A DNA stretch of 64,000 bases from Streptomyces caatingaensis. Lineage in GTDB: Bacteria; Actinomycetota; Actinomycetes; Streptomycetales; Streptomycetaceae. The stretch spans positions 62,001-126,000 of the forward strand of contig NZ_LFXA01000001.1 of NCBI RefSeq assembly GCF_001187435.1, given 5' to 3'. The notes beneath the pieces were generated by a model. It searched no databases and had not been told where the DNA came from. It saw only the letters and a program-made list of their open reading frames with translations. Position numbers and translations under genes: made by a program. Of this stretch, positions 19,001-26,002 are shown in pieces; position 1 is the first letter of the stretch; each line of letters begins with the position of its first letter.

Positions 19001-20138
19001 CGACGGCGGTGGTGCGCTCGGTGACGTGGAGGCTGCGGGGGACGGTGCGGTGCTGGAGGGCGAGGACGGTCTTGATGAGGCCGAGGACGCCGGCGGCGGA
19101 GCCGGTGTGGCCGATGTTGCTCTTCACGGAGCCGACGAGCAGCGGCCGTTCGCGCGGGGCGCCCAGCTCGGCGGCGATGGCGCCGAGTTCGACGGGGTCG
19201 CCGGCGCGGGTGCCGGTGCCGTGGGCCTCGATGTAGTCGACGTCGGTGACGGGGATGCCGGCGTCGGCGTAGGCGAGGCGCAGCATCTCGCGCTGCCCGC
19301 TCAGCGCCGGGTTGATCATGGTGTCGCTGCCGGCGCCGTCGTTGTTCACGCCCCAGCCGCGGATGACGGCCCGGACCGGGTCGCCGTCGGCGAGCGCGCG
19401 GTCCAGCGGCTTGAGGACGACGGCGCCGACGCCCTCGCTGAAGACGAAGCCGTTGGCGTCGGCGGCGCCGAAACGGCAGTTGTCGCCGAAGACGGCGGCG
19501 TCGACGAAGCCGTGGTTCTCGGTGTTGGTGAGCAGCAGCTGGGAGCCGCCCGCGATGGCGGTGGTCGACTCGCCCGCGCGCAGGCTCTGGCAGGCGAGCG
19601 CGATGGCGGTGAGCGACGAGGAGCAGGCGGTGTCGACGGAGAGGCCGGGGCCGGTCACGTCCAGGGCGAAGGAGACGCGCCCGGTGGTGGTGGAGCGGGA
19701 GCCGGCGCCGAGCGAGGCGTGGATGTCGGGGTACCCGACGGACTGCTGGAGCTCCCAGTAGTGGACGTTGGTGGTGCCGACGTAGACGCCGGTGCGGGTG
19801 CCGGCGAGCCGGCCGGTGTCCTGTCCGGCGTCCTCCAGCGCCTCCCAGGCGGCCTCCATGAAGAGCCGCTGCTGCGGGTCCATGCCCGCGGCCTCGCGCG
19901 GGGAGATCCCGAAGTACCCGGCGTCGAACCGGTCCACGTCCTCCAGCAGCCCGGAGCGGACGCGGGCGCCCGGCACCTCGTAGGGCCGTCCGAAGCGGGT
20001 GGCCGGTACGTCCTGCACCGTGCAGACCTCGTCCGTCAGCAGGCGCCAGAAGGCGTCCGGGCCGTCGGCGCCGGGAACGCGGCAGCCGATTCCCACGATC
20101 GCGATCGGAGCGGGACGCACCGGGTCGTTTTCGCCCAT
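16041..20138 (-). CDS. Type I polyketide synthase, KS-AT-degenerate DH-ACP
   Basis: A 1365-residue megasynthase. KS, residues 10-425: Cys172 in DTACSSS, His306 in EAHGTGT, His344 in NIGHT, so it should be active. AT, about 525-840: FSGHGSQ, Ser616 in GHSMGES, His720 in AASH; AASH differs from malonyl HAFH and is nearer the methylmalonyl YASH type. A double-hotdog DH-like region (about 880-1160) lacks the HxxxGxxxxP motif and has LIRSAYQ where LLDAAFQ is expected, so its catalytic Asp is missing. A Pro/Ala linker leads to the ACP with Ser1322 in GMDSLMA. There is no KR, ER or TE. It resembles bacterial single-module synthases in layout. GGAAG precedes the ATG. The adjacent ccr suggests branched extenders. 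Confidence 0.92.
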   Translation of the reverse strand: MGENDPVRPAPIAIVGIGCRVPGADGPDAFWRLLTDEVCTVQDVPATRFGRPYEVPGARVRSGLLEDVDRFDAGYFGISPREAAGMDPQQRLFMEAAWEALEDAGQDTGRLAGTRTGVYVGTTNVHYWELQQSVGYPDIHASLGAGSRSTTTGRVSFALDVTGPGLSVDTACSSSLTAIALACQSLRAGESTTAIAGGSQLLLTNTENHGFVDAAVFGDNCRFGAADANGFVFSEGVGAVVLKPLDRALADGDPVRAVIRGWGVNNDGAGSDTMINPALSGQREMLRLAYADAGIPVTDVDYIEAHGTGTRAGDPVELGAIAAELGAPRERPLLVGSVKSNIGHTGSAAGVLGLIKTVLALQHRTVPRSLHVTERTTAVDWDAAGLDIPRAAAVPLAAEGRPLTAGVSAFGVSGTNVHVVLTEADPGAAPVRRADVTERGADHLLPVSAASPEALRQRVLDLAGHLEGAGKDADVADICHTAAVRRAHHDVRISVVGDSHATLAERLREVADEAGEAGWAGRPRVAFVFSGHGSQWIGMARELMDVSPAFSASLMRCDEAVRAETGWSVIDRLTDGTDLVNETVAIVHPVLWAVQVSLAETWRAWGVEPDVVLGHSMGESAAACVAGALSVADAAAVVCRRARLIRDRVAGQGTMSVAALTADEAEALIAALAVDVAVAASNGPRTTVLAGEVEGIEKIKAELDARDVFCRVMKAEAASHCAKMDPLLGELADGLREIAPRAGRVPMRSTVTRELVDGSGLDASYWTRNIRGRVHFHEAVLAVAEEAETVFVEISPHPVLSRAVEETLADAGLPGTVIGSLLRERPERETLLTHLGKVYEAGAAVDWDKLYGAGRCVPLPRYPWQRESYWVEDLEALPRTYAFRLDEPGSPFAPLPGGPAVVHGPEVLEAARAAAAREAGTEAVRVTGADIGEALLVPPGEAPVLRVTLTPGPDDGGWAFEVASRADAGAWTPRASGTVAALPAPPAAEPPAAVLARCPEVLDAAAFYARTAAAGELRHVVTEVRLGTGEAVARLRRPAGTEPRPGHPVHPELIRSAYQPALALVPDPSLLTPRLTEFVVSGPASEDLWSVCRITEDEGGELALDVALFDDAQRLVAEAKGMPVGRPAEDTDLRNGETTVNATEPLEHTRPAEPALQPAAPAQGVELTGELRLTDPAGAFVIELCGSLRISGTGTLPPGTAATGSAPASARGATPGHTPAPAHGAAAPCGAAGAAGQGPVSAPAYGVVAAAAPAGTPAAAAPGRAYGAPAPAAAAPAPAAGAAPADERPIADRVAAHVADVLGMRVSRLDVNKPFNRLGMDSLMAAELRKRLEGELGVALPVARLAGKGTTTASLARELEAESGA

Positions 20139-20294
20139 GGGTACGTGACTTCCTTATGTCCGGGGGGATTTCGCGCGGCGGGGTCGGCCGTGCGGCTTTC
20201 GGCCTCCGACTCTCCGGCACGGTCCGCCGCCCGTTCAACGGGCCGGTCAGGAAACTGCCGGGCCGGAGCCGGGTTGACCGGAAATCCCGGACGG

Positions 20295-20324
20295 CCGTGA
20301 CAGGTTCCTGCCGCGCCGTGACAC
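20295..20324. promoter_or_regulatory. Phased direct repeat upstream of the PKS gene
   Basis: GCCGTGACA occurs at 20295-20303 and exactly again at 20316-20324, a 21-bp period (two helical turns), 157-186 bp before the PKS start. Such face-aligned direct repeats are typical activator sites. The neighbouring LuxR-type regulator is the obvious candidate binder; that is inference. Confidence 0.45.
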
Positions 20325-20359
20325 GCCCGACACAAAGGAATGCGGCGCGCGCAACACGG

Positions 20360-21184
20360 CTATGCGCGCAACAGCCCGGCGTTGGAGGCGTGGACGCCCG
20401 CCTGGAAACGGGAACGGGCGCCGAGCAGCCGCATGATGTCCGCGACGCGGCGGCGGTAGGTGCGCACGGAGATGTCGAGTTCGCGGGCGGCGACCTCGTC
20501 GGTGTAGCCCTCGCCGAGCATGCGCAGGATGCGCGCGCCGGAGTCCCGGCGCAGGCACTCCTGGAGCCGCTGGTATCCGGCCAGCGGGGCGGCCCGGTAC
20601 CAGGCCGTCATCATGATGTCGTAGAGCGCCCGGACGACGGCCGGGGCCCGGACGACGGACGCCTCGGCGCCGAAGACGGTGGCCTCGCCGGGGCGGATCA
20701 GGGCGACCCGCTGGTCCATGACGGCCGCGGCGTGCCGCACGCCCGCGGCCAGGCGGATCTCCACCCCGTCGAGCAGACCGGCCAGTTCGGCGAGCCGCCG
20801 GTCGCCGGCCAGCTCCGGCGGGGCGAGGATCCGCACCCGGGTCTCCTCCGGACCGCGGGCGGCGAGCGCGCCGAGGGCGGCGCCCACCAGGCGCAGGGCG
20901 TCCCGGGTCGGGGGGACGAGGAGGGTGACCGACGAGCGGGCCCCCGCCACGAGGGAGTTGAGCGTGTCGACCGCCACGGCCCGGTCGTCGATGACCGCGA
21001 GCGCCGACTCCTCCAGCGCGCGGACCTGGTTGTTGTTCACCGCGGATTCGAGTAACGGCCGCATCTGCGCGAGGATGCGGTCGATGTCACCGGATTCCGC
21101 ACCGCCGGCCGCGGCGGGTATTTCTTCCACGGCGGCCCGGTCGCCCGGACCGGGGACCATGTAGAGGGAATTGGGAATACGCAT
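20360..21184 (-). CDS. LuxR-type helix-turn-helix regulator with a UUA codon
   Basis: The 274-residue protein has an N-terminal helical part, a TrmB-like phospholipase-D-type sensor region (about 75-190; DDRAVAVDTLNSLVAGARSS-like start) and a C-terminal LuxR-type HTH (about 205-265) in which GEGYTDEVAARELDISVRTY is recognisable. Residue 44 is encoded by TTA (21053-21055), so translation should need the UUA-decoding tRNA-Leu. It is 221 bp upstream of the PKS on the same strand and is its likely pathway-specific regulator. The ATG at 21184 has only a weak GGGG ribosome site, behind a leader hairpin. Confidence 0.86.
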   Translation of the reverse strand: MRIPNSLYMVPGPGDRAAVEEIPAAAGGAESGDIDRILAQMRPLLESAVNNNQVRALEESALAVIDDRAVAVDTLNSLVAGARSSVTLLVPPTRDALRLVGAALGALAARGPEETRVRILAPPELAGDRRLAELAGLLDGVEIRLAAGVRHAAAVMDQRVALIRPGEATVFGAEASVVRAPAVVRALYDIMMTAWYRAAPLAGYQRLQECLRRDSGARILRMLGEGYTDEVAARELDISVRTYRRRVADIMRLLGARSRFQAGVHASNAGLLRA

Positions 21185-21195
21185 GCACGCCCCAG

Positions 21196-21237
21196 TGAGT
21201 TCGTTCCGCCCCGTCTGTCGGCGGGGCCGTGAACTCA
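21196..21237 (-). promoter_or_regulatory. Leader hairpin in front of the LuxR-type gene
   Basis: TGAGTTC (21196-21202) pairs with GAACTCA (21231-21237), and inside it CCCCG (21209-21213) pairs with CGGGG (21222-21226). In the transcript this stem ends 11 bases before the start codon and could limit access to an already weak ribosome site. It could also be a DNA operator. Confidence 0.35.
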
Positions 21238-21331
21238 ACTGCGGGGAATGCCTGTGGAATCCACGGGCGACGACGGGAAATCTGCGGAACGTACGCCTCC
21301 GCCCACCCGCCCTCCCCACGGGCCACAACCC

Positions 21332-21362
21332 TACCGATCGGTAACGCTACAATCCGTAGCGT
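21332..21362. promoter_or_regulatory. Two adjacent palindromes between the LuxR-type and TetR genes
   Basis: TACCGATCGGTA (21332-21343) is a perfect 12-bp palindrome. One base later ACGCTAC-aatcc-GTAGCGT (21344-21362) is a 7-bp inverted repeat with a 5-bp spacer. They sit in the middle of the 368-bp divergent region, the most AT-rich part of it, and look like operator sites for one or both regulators. Confidence 0.5.
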
Positions 21363-21491
21363 AATTCCGTCAACGCGTCCCCGCCGCGCGGGCGTTGGGA
21401 TCCGGCCAAAACGGCCGGGGCCTTGCGGAGCGGCGGGGCTCCGCGGCGGCGCCGCGGCCTGCGGCGTCACCGGGCGGGCCGGGGCGCGTAG

Positions 21492-21532
21492 TTGACGCTT
21501 TTTGCGCTCTCCGCAATTTTGCGCACCGCGCA
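21492..21532 (+). promoter_or_regulatory. Promoter/operator region of the TetR-membrane protein operon
   Basis: TTGACG (21492-21497) is a good -35 box. Downstream lie overlapping palindromic elements, TTGCGC-tctcc-GCAA and TGCGC-acc-GCGCA (21520-21532), 20-60 bp before the TetR start. This position fits autorepression by the TetR protein. No clear -10 box was found. Confidence 0.4.
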
Positions 21533-21552
21533 TCTTCTGTACGGTGCGGCGC

Positions 21553-22161
21553 ATGAGCACAGCAGCGCGCAGGGAGCCGGCCGGGCCCGGACTGCGGGAG
21601 CGCAAGAAGCGGGCGACCCGGACGGCCCTGAGCCTCGCGGCCCTGCGGCTGGCCGCCGAGCGCGGCTGGGCGGCCGTGCGGGTCGAGGACATCGCGGCGG
21701 AGGCCGGGGTCTCCCCGCGTACGTTCAACAACTACTTCTCCAGCAAGGAGGAGGCCGTCATGGCCTCCGGCGCCGACCGGGCCGAACGCGTCCGGGAGGA
21801 ACTGGCCGCGCGCCCGCCGGAGGAACCGCTGTGGGACGCGCTCACCCACGCCTTCGCCGCCGCCCTGGCGGAGCCGTCCTTCGACCCGGCCACCGTCCTG
21901 CGCGCCCGGCTCGCCCTGACCCACTCCCAGCTCGCCGCCGAACAGGTCCGGTTCGAGGCCCGGATGGCCGCCATCCTGGCCACCGAGATCGCCCGGCGCA
22001 CCGGGACCGACGCCGAGCGGGACCTCTATCCGCGCCTCGCGGCCACGCTCGCGTTCACCACGTGCCGCCTCACCTTCGAGCACTGGGTGCGCGGCGGCGG
22101 GGACACGCCCGCCGCCGACGCCGTGCGCCGGGCGATGCGGCGCGTGCGCGTCGACCCGTGA
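21553..22161 (+). CDS. TetR-family transcriptional regulator
   Basis: A 202-residue TetR protein. The N-terminal HTH is clear (residues 17-62; VEDIAAEAGVSPRTFNNYF recognition region). The C-terminal ligand domain is all-helical and ends in RAMRRVRVDP. The stop codon is followed after 26 bp by a membrane protein gene, so this is a regulator-transporter type operon. The ligand is unknown. I chose the ATG at 21553 because it begins the conserved basic N-terminus; upstream sequence is promoter-like. Confidence 0.9.
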   Translation: MSTAARREPAGPGLRERKKRATRTALSLAALRLAAERGWAAVRVEDIAAEAGVSPRTFNNYFSSKEEAVMASGADRAERVREELAARPPEEPLWDALTHAFAAALAEPSFDPATVLRARLALTHSQLAAEQVRFEARMAAILATEIARRTGTDAERDLYPRLAATLAFTTCRLTFEHWVRGGGDTPAADAVRRAMRRVRVDP

Positions 22162-22187
22162 CCGCCCCACACAGAGAGACGTCCGCC

Positions 22188-23225
22188 ATGCCCCCGACAG
22201 CCCCTCCTTCCCCCGGCTGGCGCAAGGTGCCGCTCCTCGTGGTCGGCCTCACGGCCCTCCTCGTGGCCATGCTGACCGCCTTCGCCCTGCCCGCCATCAA
22301 CTCCGGCCCGCACAAGGTCCCGATCGCCGTCGCCGGGCCCGGCCCGGCGGCCGACAGGATCGCCGACAGGATCGCGGAGGCGAAGCCGGGCGCCTTCCGC
22401 ATCACGAAGGTCGCGGACGCGGACGCCGCGCGTGAGCGGATCGACGACCGCGACGCGTACGGAGCCGTCGTCCTCGGCCCGAAGCCCGGCGCCAAGCCGG
22501 AGGTGTACGTCGCGACCACGGCCGGGCCGTCGGTCGCCGCGACCCTGCGCCTGCTGGCGCTCTCGCTCGACCCGGCCGCGGCGGGGGCCGGGGCGCCCGT
22601 CCGCGACCTGCACCCGCCGACGTCCGACGACCCCAACGCGGTCGGGCTCTCCGCCGGGGCCCTGCCGCTGGTCCTCGGCGGCTACCTCGCCGCCGCGGCC
22701 ATCGTCCTGCTGCTGCGCTCCCCCGCCCAACGGGCCGTCACCGCCCTCGGGTTCGCCCTCCTCGGCGGCTTCTCGCTGACCGCCCTGCTCCAGTACGGCT
22801 TCGGCATCACGGACGGGAACTACTTCCTCATCTCCCTGGCCGTCGCCTTCAGCACGGCGGCCACCTCCGTGACCATCATGGGCCTGCACGCGGTGCTCGG
22901 CGGGCGCGGGCTGGGCCTGGGCGCCGCCATGATGATCTTCCTCGGCAACCCGCTCTCGGGGCTGGCGTCCGGCCCGGAGTGGCTCCCGTCCGGCTGGGGC
23001 ACCTTCGGCCAGTTCCTGCCCCCCGGCGCCGGGGGAACCCTGCTGCGCTCCACCGCCTTCTTCGACGGCGCGGGCTGCGGCCGGGCGCTCGTCGTCCTCG
23101 CCTGCTGGCTGCTGGCCGGCCTGGCCCTCTTCACCCTCGGCAGCCGCCGCACCCCCACCCCTCCAATCGCCCCGACCCCCACCCCCACCCACCCCGAAAA
23201 CCGCTCCCCGGTCCCCACAAAGTAG
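22188..23225 (+). CDS. ABC-2/YhgE-type integral membrane protein
   Basis: The 345-residue protein has one N-terminal transmembrane helix (about 14-36), an extracytoplasmic domain (about 40-150), and then five hydrophobic helices (about 155-178, 186-206, 214-240, 248-265 and 308-328). That layout matches half-size ABC-2-type or YhgE/Pip-like export permeases. No ATPase gene is adjacent. Co-transcription behind TetR suggests an inducible efflux or envelope function. The tail (TPTPPIAPTPTPTHP) is low-complexity. The gene ends where the repeat patch begins. Confidence 0.72.
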   Translation: MPPTAPPSPGWRKVPLLVVGLTALLVAMLTAFALPAINSGPHKVPIAVAGPGPAADRIADRIAEAKPGAFRITKVADADAARERIDDRDAYGAVVLGPKPGAKPEVYVATTAGPSVAATLRLLALSLDPAAAGAGAPVRDLHPPTSDDPNAVGLSAGALPLVLGGYLAAAAIVLLLRSPAQRAVTALGFALLGGFSLTALLQYGFGITDGNYFLISLAVAFSTAATSVTIMGLHAVLGGRGLGLGAAMMIFLGNPLSGLASGPEWLPSGWGTFGQFLPPGAGGTLLRSTAFFDGAGCGRALVVLACWLLAGLALFTLGSRRTPTPPIAPTPTPTHPENRSPVPTK

Positions 23226-23641
23226 CGACCCGCCCCCCGCCACGGGCCCACGGAGGCCAGCCCCATCGGAGCCCAGGGGGCGCCCCCCGCCGGGGTGCAG
23301 GGGCGGAGCCCCACCAGAGCACCGGGGAGCCGACCCCCGCCGGACCCCGGCACGAAGCCCCGCCACGGGCCCACGGAGCCCAGCCCCATCGGAGCCCAGG
23401 GGGCGCCCCCCGCCGGGGTGCAGGGGCGGAGCCCCGCCAAGGCCCGGGGAGCCGGCTCCCGTGGGCCCGTCGCCCCCGGGGCGAAGCCCCCGGCGGGCCC
23501 GCGGCGGGCCCACGGGGGCCAAGCCCCCAGCCCACGCGCGCAGCGCGACCCGGCGCGGCGCACCACGCCGGGCCGCGCCGGGCCGCGCCGGGCCGCCCAG
23601 GGGCGGAGCCCCTGGGGAAGAGGGTTGGGTTGGGGTGGGGC
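23226..23641. repeat. GC-rich intergenic direct-repeat patch
   Basis: This 416-bp gap holds no gene. A unit of about 76 bp starting CGCCACGGGCCCACGGA lies at 23238-23313 and recurs at 23361-23436 with one or two mismatches, a 123-bp period. The palindromic word GGGGCGGAGCCCC occurs in both copies and again near 23598-23612, with variants such as GGGGCGAAGCCCC near 23480. The block can form many hairpins, sits between convergent genes and probably also terminates both. Confidence 0.8.
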
Positions 23642-24439
23642 CTAGTCCACGAAGGCGACGACGCGGGCCGGCGCCGCGCTCGTCCCCGTCAGCTTCAGCG
23701 GGAAGAAGCCGACCATGAAGCCGGTCAGCGGCAACTCCCCGAGCCCCACGAGCTGCTGCACGATCAGCGCCTCCTTGTCGCGGATCGCGTAGTGCCCGTC
23801 CCAGATGTGCCGGGAATCCCCCGTCTCGTGAAACGCCTTGCGCATGGCGGGGATCGGCCGGTCCCACCCGATCGCGTCCGTCCCGAGGACCGTCGCCCCG
23901 AGCCCGGTCAGATACCGCGTCCCCGCCCCGGACATCCCGGGGTACGCGAAGTACTCGGGATCGCGCAGCGAGTAGCGCTCCTGGCCGGTGCGGATGAGCA
24001 CGGCGTCCCCCGGCTCGACGTCCCGCCCCGTCGCGGCGATCGCCTGCTTGAGGGCCTCGACGGGGATCGCCTCCCCCGGCTCGGCCCACGGCCGGACGTC
24101 CAGCACCATCCCGGGCCGGTACAGCTCCTCCAGCCCGATGTCGCTGAGGGTGCGCGAGGGGCGCCCCTCGCAGGTCGGCCCGCTGTGCAGCGGAGCGTCC
24201 ACGTGCGTCCCGCAGTGCGTGCTGATCTCGTGCATGACCTCCCCGGCCGGCCCCGCGCGGCCGGGTACGTCCTCGGGGTCGCACCCGAAGGAGGTGACCA
24301 TGAAGTCCAGTCCCCAGTCCTCGTGCGTGAAGTAGTCCATCCTCGGGGCCACCACGAGCGCCAGTTCCGGCTGGCCCTCGGGGATGAGGTCGAGGTCACG
24401 CGGGTCGATGGGGGAGGTGAGGTCGACGATGCGGCTCAT
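23642..24439 (-). CDS. Cyclase-family amidohydrolase (kynurenine formamidase-like)
   Basis: This 265-residue protein of the Putative_cyclase fold has the metal-binding signature STHCGTHVDAP (residues about 77-87), the hallmark HxGTHxDxP of kynurenine formamidase, isatin hydrolase and related enzymes that open or form amides and lactams. GTDAIGWDRP is the second conserved segment. It starts at the ATG 24439. It is the last gene of a four-gene minus-strand set with an FAH-family hydrolase, a thiolase and an acyl-CoA ligase, so it probably acts in an aromatic or cyclic-acid breakdown route. The substrate is not known. Confidence 0.82.
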   Translation of the reverse strand: MSRIVDLTSPIDPRDLDLIPEGQPELALVVAPRMDYFTHEDWGLDFMVTSFGCDPEDVPGRAGPAGEVMHEISTHCGTHVDAPLHSGPTCEGRPSRTLSDIGLEELYRPGMVLDVRPWAEPGEAIPVEALKQAIAATGRDVEPGDAVLIRTGQERYSLRDPEYFAYPGMSGAGTRYLTGLGATVLGTDAIGWDRPIPAMRKAFHETGDSRHIWDGHYAIRDKEALIVQQLVGLGELPLTGFMVGFFPLKLTGTSAAPARVVAFVD

Positions 24440-24469
24440 TTCGAATCGTCCCAACTTCCTTGTGTGGGT

Positions 24470-26002
24470 TCAGGCCTTGCCCTGTCCGTCCGGGAACCGG
24501 CCGATCAGTTCCCGCAGTTCGGTCTTCAGCACCTTTCCGTAGGAGTTCTTCGGCAGCCCGGCAACGAAGCGGAAGTGGCGCGGCCGCTTGTACCGGGCCA
24601 TCTCGGCGAGGCAGTGCCGTTCCAGGTCGAGGGCGAGGGAGTCGCCCCCCGCGCCCCCGTCCGCCGGGACGACGAAGGCCACCGGCAGTTCGCCCCACTC
24701 GGCGTCGGCCCCGCCGACGACGGCCGCCTCGGCGACCGCCGGGTGGCGCAGCAGCACCTCCTCCACCTCGCGGGGGTAGATGTTGGAACCCCCGGAGATG
24801 ATCAGGTCCTTGGCGCGGTCGACCAGCGTGAGGTAGCCGTCCGCGTCGAGGCGCCCCAGGTCGCCGGTGTGCAGCCAGCCGTCGCGCAGCGTCCGGGCGG
24901 TGGCGTCCGGGGCGTTCCAGTAGCCCGCCATGACGGTGGCGCCCCGGACGAGCACCTCGCCGGTCTCCCCCGGCGGCAGGGTGCGCCCCTCGCCGTCCGC
25001 CACGCGCACCTCGACGCCGGTGCGGGCGCGTCCCACGCCGTCCAGCCGGTGCCCCGGCCCCGCGTGGTCCTCGGGCCGCAGATGGGTGATCGTGCCCGGG
25101 GACTCCCCCTGCCCGTAGCCCTGCCACAGGCGCCCGGCGCCGAAGCGGGCGACGACCCGCTCCAGGTCCTCGCGGTACATCGGGGCGCCGCCGTAGAGGA
25201 TCCGGTGCACCAGCGGTACGAGGTCGTCGGCCAGCAGGGCGGGGTCGAGCAGGCGGCGCAGGATGGTCGGGACCGCGAAGAAGGTGACGGGCCCGAAGGC
25301 CCGCAGCGCCTCCCGCAGGGTCTCCGCGTTCACCGCGCCGCCGCGCGGGAAGACCTGGGCGCGGGCCCGGGCGACATGGACCAGGCCGAAGAGCCCGCCG
25401 GCGTGCGACATGGGCGCCAGGTGCAGCATCGCGGCGTCGGCACCCGTCCCGATGTCGGTGAGCGCGCTGCGGGTGGCGGCGGCCAGGTTGCCGTGGGTGA
25501 GCGTGGCGCCCTTGGGCCGCCCGGTGGTGCCGCTGGTGTAGAAGAGCCAGGCGGGGTCGTCGTCGCGGGTGGCGGCCGGGGCCCGGGCGACGCCGCGCCC
25601 GGCGGCGGCCACGAGCTCGTCCGCCGGCACGATCCCGGTCGCCCCGAGGCCCTGTTCCCGCAGCGGACCGGTCAGTTCGCCGGTGGTGACGCACAGGCCG
25701 GCCCCGCAGTCCTCGGCGAGCTGCGCGAACTCCTTCGGGTGCAGGCGCGCGTTGAGCGGCACGGCTACCAGCCCGGCCCACCAGATCCCGAACAGCACCT
25801 CGGGGTAGAGCGGCGTGTTGCGCATGGCCAGGGCGACCCGGTCGCCGGGCGCCAGCCCGTGGACGCGGACGAGCGCGTCGCCGATCGCCTGCGCGCGGTC
25901 GGCGAGTTGGCGGTGGTCGCGCAGGACGCCGGCCCCCTCGCAGACGGCCGGGGCGTACGGGTGCGTGGCGGCGGCGCGGTGCAGCAGCCCGGCGATGTTC
26001 AT
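24470..26002 (-). CDS. Acyl-CoA synthetase (AMP-forming)
   Basis: A 510-residue ANL enzyme making acyl-CoA from a carboxylic acid. The P-loop is FYTSGTTGRPKGA (near 162-174). The usual YGxTE aromatic motif reads YGQGESP, which is variant. WLHTGDLGRLD and GGSNIYPREVEE follow, and the C-terminal lysine is in KNSYGKVLKTEL. Its ATG overlaps the thiolase stop as ATGA, so they are coupled. In this cassette it likely activates the acid that the thiolase family member later cleaves or transfers. Confidence 0.88.
   Translation of the reverse strand: MNIAGLLHRAAATHPYAPAVCEGAGVLRDHRQLADRAQAIGDALVRVHGLAPGDRVALAMRNTPLYPEVLFGIWWAGLVAVPLNARLHPKEFAQLAEDCGAGLCVTTGELTGPLREQGLGATGIVPADELVAAAGRGVARAPAATRDDDPAWLFYTSGTTGRPKGATLTHGNLAAATRSALTDIGTGADAAMLHLAPMSHAGGLFGLVHVARARAQVFPRGGAVNAETLREALRAFGPVTFFAVPTILRRLLDPALLADDLVPLVHRILYGGAPMYREDLERVVARFGAGRLWQGYGQGESPGTITHLRPEDHAGPGHRLDGVGRARTGVEVRVADGEGRTLPPGETGEVLVRGATVMAGYWNAPDATARTLRDGWLHTGDLGRLDADGYLTLVDRAKDLIISGGSNIYPREVEEVLLRHPAVAEAAVVGGADAEWGELPVAFVVPADGGAGGDSLALDLERHCLAEMARYKRPRHFRFVAGLPKNSYGKVLKTELRELIGRFPDGQGKA

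Noticed and set aside
15942..20300. A 1452-codon open frame opposite the PKS and ccr genes
   Set aside because: It is a shadow caused by GC-biased codons on the other strand; the minus strand carries intact PKS and CCR motifs throughout.
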